From contig NZ_QEOL01000016.1 of NCBI RefSeq assembly GCF_003096715.1, positions 62,001 through 126,000 of the forward strand: a DNA stretch of 64,000 nucleotides, written 5' to 3'. Shown piece by piece: positions 1 to 9,244 of this stretch (positions are counted from its first letter, which is position 1; each line of letters begins with the position of its first letter). A model generated the notes under the pieces. That model saw only the letters and a program-made list of their open reading frames with translations, ran no database searches and was not told where the DNA came from. The DNA is from Paraburkholderia silvatlantica. GTDB taxonomy: Bacteria > Pseudomonadota > Gammaproteobacteria > Burkholderiales > Burkholderiaceae. A program made the position numbers and the translations under genes.

Positions 1-822
1 CACGCCCAGCGCGATCAGGCTCGCGCGCGCCGATTCGAGCTGCGTGCGCGCTGAAATCAGGTCGGACGGCGGCACGGTGCCGGCCTGGTCCTGGTTGGCC
101 ACTACGCGCAGGAAGTCCGTGTACGCCTGCACGGTATGCGTGAGCAGGTCGATATCGGCATCGGTGATGCGCAGATCGATCACGGCGTTTGCCAGTGCGA
201 TTTGTTCGGATAGCGTAGCGTTCGCGAGCGTCGCCTCGCTCGCCTGGGCCGTGGCCGACTGTTCCTCGATCTGGCGGCGCACCTGACCCCAGAGGTCGAT
301 GTCCCAGCTCGCGTTCGCTTCGAGCGTGCCGCCGTTGACGATGCGCGCGCCGCCCGGCGTGGATGTGATGCTGCTCACGCTGCTGAGCGTGCCGGTGGAG
401 GAGCGCTCGCGCGCGAGCGAGCCGGTGACGCCGATGACCGGGAAGAGGCTCGCGCGCGCGACGCGCACTTCGGCGAGCGCTTGCTGGTAGTTAGCGTAGC
501 TCTGCCGCACGGTCTGGTTCGAGACCTGGACGAGCGGTTCCAGCTCGTCGAGCAGCGGGTCCTGGAAGGCGGTCCACCAGTCACCCTTGGGTCCCTGAGC
601 GGCTTCGGGTTCGGCCTGGGTCCAGCCGGGCAGTTCCTTCCACGTGGCGGGCACGGCGACCTGCGTGCGGTGGTAGTCCGGCCCGACCATGCAGCCCGCG
701 AGCAGCAGCGCCGCGATGAAGGGGGTAAATGGCAACGCGGGCGGCAGCGCGCGCGTGGCAGCGCTTGCGGCGGCGCAGATCAGCATTCGCATGAGCGATG
801 GATTAGGGCGAGTCTTCATCAT
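1..822 (-). CDS. RND efflux outer-membrane factor, NodT/OprM family lipoprotein (partial)
   Basis: This is the outer-membrane channel subunit of the tripartite pump encoded to its right. The frame is open to the left edge, so only the first 274 residues are visible. It starts with two Met codons and an N-terminal hydrophobic stretch ending in the lipobox LLAGC (Cys44), followed by MVGPDY, the hallmark start of mature NodT-type lipoproteins. Further on, SWDIDLWGQVRRQ is the conserved OEP-family motif. The ATG overlaps the stop of the upstream permease gene (ATGA), so it is translationally coupled as the last gene of the operon. The C-terminal half is outside the window, so substrate class cannot be judged. 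Confidence 0.93.
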   Translation of the reverse strand, partial: MMKTRPNPSLMRMLICAAASAATRALPPALPFTPFIAALLLAGCMVGPDYHRTQVAVPATWKELPGWTQAEPEAAQGPKGDWWTAFQDPLLDELEPLVQVSNQTVRQSYANYQQALAEVRVARASLFPVIGVTGSLARERSSTGTLSSVSSITSTPGGARIVNGGTLEANASWDIDLWGQVRRQIEEQSATAQASEATLANATLSEQIALANAVIDLRITDADIDLLTHTVQAYTDFLRVVANQDQAGTVPPSDLISARTQLESARASLIALGV

Positions 823-3800
823 GATGCGCTCTCATCGGCCTGGCGATTCCACGGCAGGCGCGCGGCCCAGCGCGCGAGGCGTGCGCGCAGGCGGTCGAGG
901 AACAGGTAAATCACCGGCGTGGTGTACAGGGTAAAGACCTGGCTCAGGAGCAGGCCGCCCATGACCGTCACGCCGAGCGGCTGGCGCAGCGAAGCGCCCT
1001 GGCCGATGCCGATGGCGAGCGGCAGCGCGCCGAGCACGGCCGCGAAGGTCGTCATCATGATTGGGCGCAGGCGCACCACGGCGGCTTCGTGAATCGCGCG
1101 GCGCGCCTCCAGGCCCTCGTTGCGCTGCAACTGGATGGCGACGTCGACCATCATGATGCCGTTTTTCTTCACGATGCCAATGAGCAGAATGATGCCGATC
1201 ATCGCGATCACCGAGAACGGCGTGCCGAAGATCAGCATGGCGAGAATCGCGCCAATGCCGGCCGAAGGCAGTGTGGAGAGGATCGTGAGCGGGTGGATGG
1301 TGTTTTCGTACAGCACGCCCAGCACGATATAGACCACGGCGAGCGCGGCGAGAATGAGCAGCGGCACGACGCTCATGGACTGCGCGTAGGCCTGCGCCGC
1401 GCCCGCGAACGCACCGTGGATGGAGGCCGGCATGCCGATGTCGCGCTCGGCCTGCTCGATGATCTTGCCGGCCTCGGAAAGCGAGCCGCCCTTGGGCAGA
1501 TTGAACGAAATCGTGCCCGCCACTTCGGTGCCCTGGTGATTGACCTGGGTGGCCGTGTGGCGCGTTTTCCAGTCCATGAGCGCCATGAGCGGCACCATGG
1601 TTTCGGCGGCCGTGCTGTCCGCGCTGCCGCTGGAGCTGCCGCCCTTGCTGTTCGCGATCGCGTTGTTTTGCTGGTTGGCCACCGCGTTCGCGTTGCGCTC
1701 GTTGGTGTTGCCGCTCGTTGCGCCCCTCGTGGTCACGGCCGTGAAAGGCGTGACGCCCGAGATGACGCTCGCGGGCATTTGCGTTTGCGCGGCGCCGCTG
1801 GCGTTGCCCGCTGCCGTGCTCAGCCAGATATCCTGGAACGACTGCGGAAACTGCCAGTACTGCGGCGCCACTTCCATCACGACGAAGTACTGGTTGATCG
1901 CGTTGTAGATGGTCGAAACGGTGCGCTGGCCAAAGGCGTCGTAGAGCACGTTGTCGATCTGGTTCGGGTCGAACCCGTAGCGTTTGGCGGTCGTGCGCTG
2001 CACCGTCATGTAGGCTTCCAGACCGTTTTGCTGCAGGTCCGAGTTCACATCCGACATCTGGCCGCGGTGCTTGTTCAGTTCGTCCACAAGGCGCGGCACC
2101 CAGGTGAAGAGGGCGTTGGCGTCGTCGCTCGTGAGCGTGTACTGATACTCGGCCGCCGACTGCCGCCCGCCGATCTGCAGGTCCTGTTGGGCCTGCATGA
2201 ATAGCCGTGCGCCCGAAACGGCATTGAGCCTGGGACGCAGGCGGTTCACGACCTCGGTGGCCGAAAGACGGCGCTCCGCGATCGGCTTCAGTTCGACGAA
2301 CACGGTGGCCGAATTGAGCGCCCGTCCGCCCGTGAAGCCCGCCACCGATTGCACGGCCGGATCGGCCTTCACGATGGCCTGCATCTGCGCGAGCTTCTTC
2401 TCCATGGCGGTGAACGAAATGCTCTGGTCCGCGATGATCTGCCCGATCAGAATGCCGGTGTCCTGCTCGGGGAAGAACGTGCCGGAAAGCAGCCGCGCGA
2501 GGAACACATTGCCCACCAGCAGCGCGAACAGGACGAAGATCGTGAGCCGCGCGTGATTGAGCGCGACGTCGAGCGTGCGCGAGTAGAACTGCTTGAAGCG
2601 CTCGAACTGCGCGTCTATCCACACGGCCACGCGCGAGGGCTTGCGATGCAGCGCCTCGCGCTTTAGCACGTACGCACACATGGTGGGCGTGACGGTGAGC
2701 GAGATCACGAGCGAGATGAGGATCGCGATGGAGAGCGTCATCGCGAACTCGTGAAAGAGCAGGCCGACGATGCCCGGCATGAGCAGAATGGGCAGGAACA
2801 CGGCGATGAGCGAAAGGCTCATGGAAAGCACCGTGAAGCCCACTTCGCCCGCGCCTTTGAGCGCCGCGTCCTTCGCGTCCATGCCCGCCTCGAGGTGGCG
2901 CACGATGTTCTCCAGCACCACCACGGCGTCGTCCACCACGAAGCCCGTGCCGATGGTGAGCGCCATGAGCGAGAGATTGTCGATGCTGTAGCCGAGCAGG
3001 TACATCGGCCCGAACGTGCCCACGATGGAAAGCGGCAGCGCCACGGCCGGGATGAGCGTGGCGCGCGGCGAGAGCAGGAACACGAACACCACGCCGACCA
3101 CGAGCAGCACGGCGATGAAGAGCGTGCGTTCGGTGTCGGCCACGGAAGCGCGCACGGACTCGGAGCGGTCGATCGCCACGTCCACCTTGATCGTGGCAGG
3201 CAGCGCGGCCTCGATGGAGGGCAGGCGCGCGCGGATCTGCTGCACCGTCTTCACGACGTTGCTGCCGGGCATCGGGTAGACGATCACGAGCACGGACGAC
3301 TTGCCGTTGTAGAGGCCCGCGTTGCGGATGTTTTCGTTGGAGTCGACGACGGAAGCCACGTCGCGCAGGAACACGGGCGCGCCGTTGCGATAGGCGATCA
3401 CCACGTCGCGAAACGGCGCGGCCTTGCTGATCTGGTCGTTCGAAATCACCGTATAGCGCTGGTCGCCCTGGTCGATATGGCCTTTCGCGCTGTTCGCGTT
3501 GGCCGCGCCAATCGAAGCGCGCACGTCTTCGAGGCCGATCCCGTAGCTGTTGAGCTTGCCCGGCTGCAGCTCCACGCGCACCGAGGGCAGTGCGCCGCCG
3601 CCCAGCGTGATCTGGCCCACGCCGTCCACCTGCGAGAGCTGCTGCTGGATGACCGAATCGGCGGAATCGTAGAGCTGCGCCTTCGTGAGCGTGTCCGAGG
3701 TGAGCGCGAGCACCATGATCGGCGCGCTCGCGGGGTTGTACTGGCGGTACGTCGGGTTGCTGCGCAGCGTGGTGGGCAGGTCGGCGCGCGCGGCCTGGAT

Positions 3801-4133
3801 GGCCGCTTCCACGTCGCGCGCCGCGCCGTTAATGTCGCGGTTCAGGCCGAACACGACCACGATGAGCGCGGTGCCGGTGTTGCTGATCGACGTGAGCTGG
3901 CTCACATCCGCAATGGTGCCGAGGCGGCGCTCGAGCGGCTCGGCCACGGTGGACGCCATGATGTCCGGGCTCGCGCCCGCCATGTTGGCCTGCACCACGA
4001 TCACCGGGTAGGCGATGTTGGGCAGCGGCGCGACCGGCAGCCGGAAAAAGGCGAGCATCCCCGAAATGAGGATCGCGATCGCGAGGAGTGACGTCGCGAC
4101 CGGCCGCCGGATGAAAAGCGCCGAGAGGTTCAC
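819..4133 (-). CDS. muxC: RND multidrug efflux permease, MdtC/MuxC-like
   Basis: Inner-membrane proton/drug antiporter of the HAE-1 RND family, 1104 aa. The N-terminus (LFIRRPVATSLL) is the typical first transmembrane helix, and the TM4 proton-relay pair is present in GFVVDDAVVVLENI. The C-terminal half has the expected GIVKKNGIMMVD helix. It is the second of two different RND permeases in one operon, the MdtABC/MuxABC arrangement in which the two permeases form a mixed trimer. It is about 60 residues longer than usual because of a Ser/Asn/Ala-rich low-complexity insert near residues 774-845 (1599-1814), in the second periplasmic porter half. Start ATG overlaps the stop of the upstream permease. 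The symbol is by analogy with Pseudomonas; the substrate is unknown. Confidence 0.93.
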   Translation of the reverse strand: MNLSALFIRRPVATSLLAIAILISGMLAFFRLPVAPLPNIAYPVIVVQANMAGASPDIMASTVAEPLERRLGTIADVSQLTSISNTGTALIVVVFGLNRDINGAARDVEAAIQAARADLPTTLRSNPTYRQYNPASAPIMVLALTSDTLTKAQLYDSADSVIQQQLSQVDGVGQITLGGGALPSVRVELQPGKLNSYGIGLEDVRASIGAANANSAKGHIDQGDQRYTVISNDQISKAAPFRDVVIAYRNGAPVFLRDVASVVDSNENIRNAGLYNGKSSVLVIVYPMPGSNVVKTVQQIRARLPSIEAALPATIKVDVAIDRSESVRASVADTERTLFIAVLLVVGVVFVFLLSPRATLIPAVALPLSIVGTFGPMYLLGYSIDNLSLMALTIGTGFVVDDAVVVLENIVRHLEAGMDAKDAALKGAGEVGFTVLSMSLSLIAVFLPILLMPGIVGLLFHEFAMTLSIAILISLVISLTVTPTMCAYVLKREALHRKPSRVAVWIDAQFERFKQFYSRTLDVALNHARLTIFVLFALLVGNVFLARLLSGTFFPEQDTGILIGQIIADQSISFTAMEKKLAQMQAIVKADPAVQSVAGFTGGRALNSATVFVELKPIAERRLSATEVVNRLRPRLNAVSGARLFMQAQQDLQIGGRQSAAEYQYTLTSDDANALFTWVPRLVDELNKHRGQMSDVNSDLQQNGLEAYMTVQRTTAKRYGFDPNQIDNVLYDAFGQRTVSTIYNAINQYFVVMEVAPQYWQFPQSFQDIWLSTAAGNASGAAQTQMPASVISGVTPFTAVTTRGATSGNTNERNANAVANQQNNAIANSKGGSSSGSADSTAAETMVPLMALMDWKTRHTATQVNHQGTEVAGTISFNLPKGGSLSEAGKIIEQAERDIGMPASIHGAFAGAAQAYAQSMSVVPLLILAALAVVYIVLGVLYENTIHPLTILSTLPSAGIGAILAMLIFGTPFSVIAMIGIILLIGIVKKNGIMMVDVAIQLQRNEGLEARRAIHEAAVVRLRPIMMTTFAAVLGALPLAIGIGQGASLRQPLGVTVMGGLLLSQVFTLYTTPVIYLFLDRLRARLARWAARLPWNRQADESAS

Positions 4134-7100
4134 GGCGTGCCCTCGGGCGCGGGGGGGGCGCGATTGCCGGTACCGCCGTCCTCGTGGCTATCAGGCGTGC
4201 GCTTGCGGCCGAAGCGTTCGGCCAGGCGGTCGAAGAACAGATAGATCACGGGCGTCGTAAAGAGCGTGAGCATCTGCGAAAGCGTGAGCCCGCCGATGAT
4301 CGCAAGACCCAGCGGGCGGCGCAGCTCCGACCCCGTGCCGCTGCCGAGCAGCATGGGCAGCGCGCCGAGCATGGCCGCGAGCGTGGTCATGAGAATGGGC
4401 CGGAAACGCAGCAGCGACGCCTCGAAAATCGCCTCGCGCGGCGGTTTGCCCTGCACGCGTTCGGCTTCGAGCGCGAAGTCCACCATCATGATGGCGTTCT
4501 TCTTGACGATGCCGATCAGGAGCACGATGCCGATGATGCCGATCACGTCCAGGTCCTTGCCCGCGATCATCAGCGCGAGCAGGGCGCCAATGCCGGCCGA
4601 GGGCAGCGTCGAAAGAATCGTGACCGGGTGCACGTAGCTCTCGTAGAGCACCCCGAGCACGATATACACGGCCACGAGCGCCGCGATCAGCAGATACCCC
4701 TCGCTGGCAAGCGAATCCTCGAACGCCTGCGCCGCGCCCTGGAACGACGAGGTGATCGAGGGCGGCAGGTTCGCGGCGGCTTCTGCCTTGCGCACGTCGC
4801 GCACGGCGGCGGAAAGCGACGCGCCATCGGCGAGATTGAACGAGATCGTGACCGAAGGGAACTGTGCGAGGTGGCTGATCATGAGCGGCGAGCGCGTAAT
4901 GCTGATCTTCGCAATGCCCTTGAGCGGCACCTGGCCTTCGCTGCTCGTCTGGCTCGGCAGATACAGGTCGCCGAGCGATTCGACCGTGGGCAGCGCCTCA
5001 GGCTTCGCCACGAGAATCACGCGGTACTGGTCCGACTGCTGGAAGATGGTCGAAACGATGCGCTGGCCCAGCGCATCGTAGAGCGCGTTGTCGATCGTCG
5101 CCGCCGTGATGCCGTAGCGCGCCGCGAGCTGGCGGTTCACTTCGACGTTCACGGAAAGGCCGTCCGTGTTGAGGTCGCTCGTGACGTCGCGGATCGACGC
5201 GATCTGCTTCATGCGCGCGATGAGCGCAGGCACGTACTGCTCGAACGCGTCCTGGCTCGGCCCGCGCAGCACGAAGTTGTACTGGTTGCGCGAGACCGTG
5301 GTGTCGAGCGTGAGGTCCTGCTCGGGCTGGATGTAGAGGCGCACGCCCGCGACCTTCGCGACCGACTGCTGAATGCGCCGCCCGATTTCGTCGGCGGTTT
5401 CGGAGCGGTCGTCGTGCGGCTTCAGGTTGATGAGGAAGCGCCCGTTGTTGAGCGTGTTGTTGATGCCGTCGATGCCCACGTACGAGGTGAGCGACACGAC
5501 ATCGGGGTCCTTGAGGATTTCCTCGGCCAGCGCGGACTGGCGCCGCACCATCGCCTGGTAGGAGATGGAGTTGTCGGCCACGCTGATGCCTTGCAGCACG
5601 CCCACGTCCTGCACCGGGAACAGGCCCTTCGGAATCACGACGTAAAGCAGTCCGGTGAGCACCACCGTCACCAGGAACACGACGAGCGTGAGCGTCTGGT
5701 GGTCGAGCACCCAGCGCAGGCCACGCTCGTAGGCGTTGAGCGTCTTGTTGAAAAGCCCTTCGCTGATGCGCTCGAAGCGGCTGGGGTGGCGCTCGGCCTG
5801 AGCGCGCAGGATGCGCGCGCACATCATCGGCACGACGGTGAGCGAGACGACGGCCGACAGCACGATGGTCACCGCGAGCGTGACGGCGAATTCGCTGAAG
5901 AGGCGTCCGATCACGCCGCCCATGAAGAGCAGCGGAATCAGCACGGCGATGAGCGAGATCGTCAGCGAAAGAATCGTGAAGCCGATCTGGCCTGCGCCTT
6001 TTAACGCCGCCTGCAAGGGTTTGTCGCCTTCCTCGAGGTAGCGCACGATGTTCTCGATCATCACGATAGAGTCGTCCACCACGAAGCCCGTGGCGATGAT
6101 GAGCGCCATGAGCGAGAGGTTGTCGATCGAGTAGCCCAGCTCGTACATGATCGCGAGCGTGCCGATCAGCGAGACCGGCACCGAGATGCTCGGAATGATG
6201 GTCGCGGGCAGATTGCGCAAGAACACGAAGATCACGGCCACCACGAGCGCCACGGCGAGCACGAGTTCGAAAGCCGCGTCGCTGACCGAGGCGCGGATCA
6301 CGCCCACGCTGTTCGACACCACCGTGACCTGCATGCCCGCGGGCAGCGCCGCTTCGAGCTGCGGCAACTGCCGCATGATCTGGTTGACGGTGGCGATCAC
6401 GTTCGCGCCCGGCTGGCGCTGCACGTTCAGCACAATGGCGGGCGTCTTGTTGTACCAGGCGCCGCGCTCCACGTCCTGCGCGGCCGTGGACACGCGCGCC
6501 ACGTCGCGCATGAACACGGGCGAGCCGTTCTGATAGGCGATGACGGTGTCTTCGTAGTCTTTCGGGTCCGAGATCTGGTCGTTCGAATTGATCGTGTAGT
6601 TCAGCTCGGGGCCGTCGAAGTTGCCCTTCGGGTTGCTCACGTTGACGTTGGCGAGCAGCGTGCGCAGGTCGTCGAGATTCAGGCCGAAGGCGGCGAGCTT
6701 CTGCGGGTCGGCTTCGACGCGCACGGCGGGCACGTTGCCGCCCGCGGTGGTGACGAGGCCCACGCCCGGCACTTCGGAAATCTTCGTGGCGAGGCGGTTG
6801 TTGGCCGCATCCTGCAACTGCGTGAGCGACATCGACTTCGACGTGACCGCGAGCGTGAGGATGGGCTGGTCGGCCGGGTTCACCTTGGCATAGGTCGGCG
6901 GCGCGGGCAGGCCGCTCGGCAGAAAGCTGTTGGCCGCGTTGATGGCCTGCTGCACGTTCTGCTCGGCCACGTCGAGGCTCAGCGAGAGGTCGAACTGCAG
7001 CGTGATGACCGAGGCGCCCTCGGAGCTGTACGAGATCATCTGCTGCAGGCCCGGGATTTCGCCGAGCTGCACTTCGAGCGGCGCCGTGACGGTGGTCGCC

Positions 7101-7276
7101 ATCACGTTCGGGCTCGCGCCCGGATAGAAGGTCTGCACCTGGATGGTGGGATAGTCCACCGCGGGCAGCGAGGAAACCGGCAGGAACTTCATCGCGACGA
7201 GGCCGATCAGCACCATCGCGATCATCAGGAGCGAAGTCGCGACCGGCCGCAGGATGAAGAGACGCGAAATATTCAT
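4130..7276 (-). CDS. muxB: RND multidrug efflux permease, MdtB/MuxB-like
   Basis: Inner-membrane RND antiporter, 1048 aa, the usual length for HAE-1 permeases. Visible landmarks are the N-terminal helix LFILRPVATSLLMIAMVLIG, the early porter motif FYPGASPNVMATTVTAPLE, the TM4 acidic pair in GFVVDDSIVMIENI and the C-terminal GIVKKNAIMMVDFALE helix. The gene begins 18 bp after the adaptor stop and overlaps the next permease by 4 bp, so the two permeases are co-translated. With the adaptor and outer-membrane factor it should form a tripartite pump spanning both membranes. The MuxB designation rests on gene order and family resemblance only. Confidence 0.93.
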   Translation of the reverse strand: MNISRLFILRPVATSLLMIAMVLIGLVAMKFLPVSSLPAVDYPTIQVQTFYPGASPNVMATTVTAPLEVQLGEIPGLQQMISYSSEGASVITLQFDLSLSLDVAEQNVQQAINAANSFLPSGLPAPPTYAKVNPADQPILTLAVTSKSMSLTQLQDAANNRLATKISEVPGVGLVTTAGGNVPAVRVEADPQKLAAFGLNLDDLRTLLANVNVSNPKGNFDGPELNYTINSNDQISDPKDYEDTVIAYQNGSPVFMRDVARVSTAAQDVERGAWYNKTPAIVLNVQRQPGANVIATVNQIMRQLPQLEAALPAGMQVTVVSNSVGVIRASVSDAAFELVLAVALVVAVIFVFLRNLPATIIPSISVPVSLIGTLAIMYELGYSIDNLSLMALIIATGFVVDDSIVMIENIVRYLEEGDKPLQAALKGAGQIGFTILSLTISLIAVLIPLLFMGGVIGRLFSEFAVTLAVTIVLSAVVSLTVVPMMCARILRAQAERHPSRFERISEGLFNKTLNAYERGLRWVLDHQTLTLVVFLVTVVLTGLLYVVIPKGLFPVQDVGVLQGISVADNSISYQAMVRRQSALAEEILKDPDVVSLTSYVGIDGINNTLNNGRFLINLKPHDDRSETADEIGRRIQQSVAKVAGVRLYIQPEQDLTLDTTVSRNQYNFVLRGPSQDAFEQYVPALIARMKQIASIRDVTSDLNTDGLSVNVEVNRQLAARYGITAATIDNALYDALGQRIVSTIFQQSDQYRVILVAKPEALPTVESLGDLYLPSQTSSEGQVPLKGIAKISITRSPLMISHLAQFPSVTISFNLADGASLSAAVRDVRKAEAAANLPPSITSSFQGAAQAFEDSLASEGYLLIAALVAVYIVLGVLYESYVHPVTILSTLPSAGIGALLALMIAGKDLDVIGIIGIVLLIGIVKKNAIMMVDFALEAERVQGKPPREAIFEASLLRFRPILMTTLAAMLGALPMLLGSGTGSELRRPLGLAIIGGLTLSQMLTLFTTPVIYLFFDRLAERFGRKRTPDSHEDGGTGNRAPPAPEGTP

Positions 7277-7294
7277 TGGCGCTGGGTCCGGGGC

Positions 7295-8620
7295 TCAACC
7301 CGCTTGCGAGGCCGCGGCGCTCGCGTCGGAGGCGTTCGGCGCCGTGGCGCCGGGCTCGCTCGACGCGCCCGGGGCGCTGCCATGATGCGGCGCGCTGGCG
7401 GCGCCCGCGTGCGTGGCGGGCCTCGGCCCCGCGGGCTGGATCTTCGCGCCGTCGTTGAGGCGGTCGAGGCCGTCGGTCACGACATGCTGACCCTGCTGCA
7501 AGCCCGCGGAGATCACCGTGTAGCGGCCATCGCTCGGGCCGAGCGTGACCTTGTGGACCGACACCGTGTTGTCGGCGTTCACGAGGTACACGTAGTCGCC
7601 GGGCGCGCCAGTCTGCACGGCGGGCGTCGGCACGAGCACGGCGTTCTGCAGCGTGTCGACGAGCAGCCTTACGTTGACGAACTCGTTGGGAAAGAGCGCC
7701 TCGTCGTCGTTGGGCACGCTCGCGCGCAGCGTGACCGTGCCGGTGGCCGTGGCCATCTGGTTGCTGAGCGCGAAGAGCGTGCCGGTGGCGATCTGGCGGG
7801 TGTTGTCGCTGCTGAAGACGGTGATCGGCAGCTTTGCGCCGGCGTTGACGCGCTCCAGCACGCTGCCGAGCGACGTTTGCGGTATGGCGAACTGGACGGT
7901 GGTGGGCTTCATCGTCGTGATGACGGCAATGCCCGTGGAACTGGACGACGTCACATAGTTGCCCGGATCGACCAGGCGCAGGCCCACGCGCCCCGACACC
8001 GGCGCGGTGATGCGGCAGTAGATGAGGTCGAGTTCGAAGAGCCTGACGTTGGCGATATCGGCCTTCACGGCGGCCTCGTTCTGCATCACGAGAAACTTCT
8101 GGTCGGTGAAGGTCTGCTCGGCGATGGACCGCTGTTCGTGCAGCTGGGTAAAGCGCACGAGGTCGGCGCGCGACTGGGCGAGCAGCGCCTCGTCCTTCGC
8201 GAGTTGCGCCTGCGCCTGCTCCTTGCTGATCTCGTACTGGCGCGGGTCGATCTGTGCGAGGAACTGGCCCTTCACGACATCCTGGCCTTCCTTGTAGCCC
8301 ACCTCGGTGAGGTAGCCGCTGATTTGCGGCAGAACCGTGACAGTCGCGATCGGCGTGACGGTGCCGAGCGCGTTGAGCGTCACGGGCATGGGTCCGAGCG
8401 TGGCGGCGGCCACGGTCACGACCTGCGGCGCCGCGCCATGCTCTGTCTTCTTGTTGCGCATGATGTGCACGATCACGAGCACGATCAGTGCGATCACGAC
8501 AATGGCGAGAATGATCGGGCCGAGCCGGCGGCGCCTGGGCGCCTGCGGGGGAGGAGCGGGCGGTGGCGGGGGCGGCGAGGGTGGCTGGGGCGCGGGTTGC
8601 GTCTGCGGGACGTCGCTCAT
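7295..8620 (-). CDS. muxA: RND efflux periplasmic adaptor (membrane fusion protein), MdtA/MuxA-like
   Basis: Periplasmic adaptor linking the RND permeases to the outer-membrane channel, 441 aa. I chose the ATG at 8620 because GGAGG lies 5 nt upstream; the frame extends further without a plausible start signal. A Pro-rich cytoplasmic tail (residues 7-28) precedes one transmembrane helix (about 35-54). The lipoyl-like halves are recognisable at VLPQISGYLTEVGYKEGQDVVKGQ and CRITAPVSGRVG, with a coiled-coil hairpin between them, followed by beta-barrel and membrane-proximal domains. The C-terminal 50 residues are Ala/Pro/Ser/His-rich low-complexity sequence. It is the first gene of the four-gene pump operon. 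Confidence 0.93.
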   Translation of the reverse strand: MSDVPQTQPAPQPPSPPPPPPAPPPQAPRRRRLGPIILAIVVIALIVLVIVHIMRNKKTEHGAAPQVVTVAAATLGPMPVTLNALGTVTPIATVTVLPQISGYLTEVGYKEGQDVVKGQFLAQIDPRQYEISKEQAQAQLAKDEALLAQSRADLVRFTQLHEQRSIAEQTFTDQKFLVMQNEAAVKADIANVRLFELDLIYCRITAPVSGRVGLRLVDPGNYVTSSSSTGIAVITTMKPTTVQFAIPQTSLGSVLERVNAGAKLPITVFSSDNTRQIATGTLFALSNQMATATGTVTLRASVPNDDEALFPNEFVNVRLLVDTLQNAVLVPTPAVQTGAPGDYVYLVNADNTVSVHKVTLGPSDGRYTVISAGLQQGQHVVTDGLDRLNDGAKIQPAGPRPATHAGAASAPHHGSAPGASSEPGATAPNASDASAAASQAG

Positions 8621-8998
8621 GCCTGCCTCCAGGAGGTCGGACCACCGCGCGAGGCGATGCGGAGAAACCCTATCGGCGCGCTCAACGGCTTGGCCGCTGC
8701 GAATTGCTGCCGGGGACTGTCGAGTTGCTGCATACGCATTCTCATGATTGTTATGCCGTCGATGCCGGGCCATCGTGCGGTAAAGGTGCAGCGAGGGCCG
8801 AGACCCGCAGTCTAACCAACTCGTGCGCCAATTTCGAAACGTTAGTGATTTGTAAGGTTTTCCGGCGTTTACAACGTTCGGGCCGGTTGGAGTGCGTGCG
8901 TCGGCCGCGGTGTGCAATGCATCGCAGAAATGCTTGTTTGCGTGCACGCCTTTGACTGTCTAGATTGGAAGGGGTCAACGCCTCGCAAGGAGTCCGCA
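8621..8998. promoter_or_regulatory. Divergent intergenic region between the efflux operon and a small ORF
   Basis: A 378-bp gap separates the leftward pump operon from the rightward 73-aa gene, so it must hold both promoters. It is visibly more AT-rich between about 8810 and 8960 than the flanking genes. I see no convincing palindrome or clear -35/-10 pair, and there is no adjacent divergent TetR/MarR regulator of the kind that often controls RND pumps. Nothing coding is supported here. Confidence 0.5.
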
Positions 8999-9220
8999 AT
9001 GTCGAAGCTGTCGATGCTGTCCGTGCCGGCGTGGTTCGCGCGGCTCGGCCGGACGAATCACCCGCCGCCCACGTCGCAAGCCGATGAGCCCGAACTGCGC
9101 GACGCGTCGCGCGAAACCGAGCATCTCGAACGAATCGCCACCTATGCACGGGCCGGTTACTTCAATATGGGCTATACGCCCGACATGTTTCCGCTAGTGG
9201 GCGATCTGCCACCGCATTGA
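8999..9220 (+). CDS. Small hypothetical protein (73 aa)
   Basis: A 73-aa protein that I do not recognise. The start ATG is supported by a strong ribosome binding site, AAGGAG at 8987-8992 with a 6-nt spacer. The N-terminus (MSKLSMLSVPAWFARLG) could form a short amphipathic helix; the middle is charged (DEPELRDASRETEHLERIATYARAG) and the end is FNMGYTPDMFPLVGDLPPH. There is no signal peptide or clear transmembrane segment. It is transcribed away from the efflux operon and converges on the AraC regulator gene. The good start signal makes it likely to be real rather than a chance frame. Confidence 0.6.
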   Translation: MSKLSMLSVPAWFARLGRTNHPPPTSQADEPELRDASRETEHLERIATYARAGYFNMGYTPDMFPLVGDLPPH

Positions 9221-9244
9221 GCCGCGCCACGGTCTACGCACGCG

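Noticed and set aside
2751..4091. A 446-residue plus-strand frame opposite the RND permease
   Set aside because: His/Arg/Asp-rich antisense frame produced by codon bias in the permease gene.
4998..8645. A 1215-residue open frame on the minus strand
   Set aside because: It is a shifted frame of the adaptor and permease genes on the same strand, Arg/Ala/His-rich with no domain; the overlapping real genes explain all the sequence.
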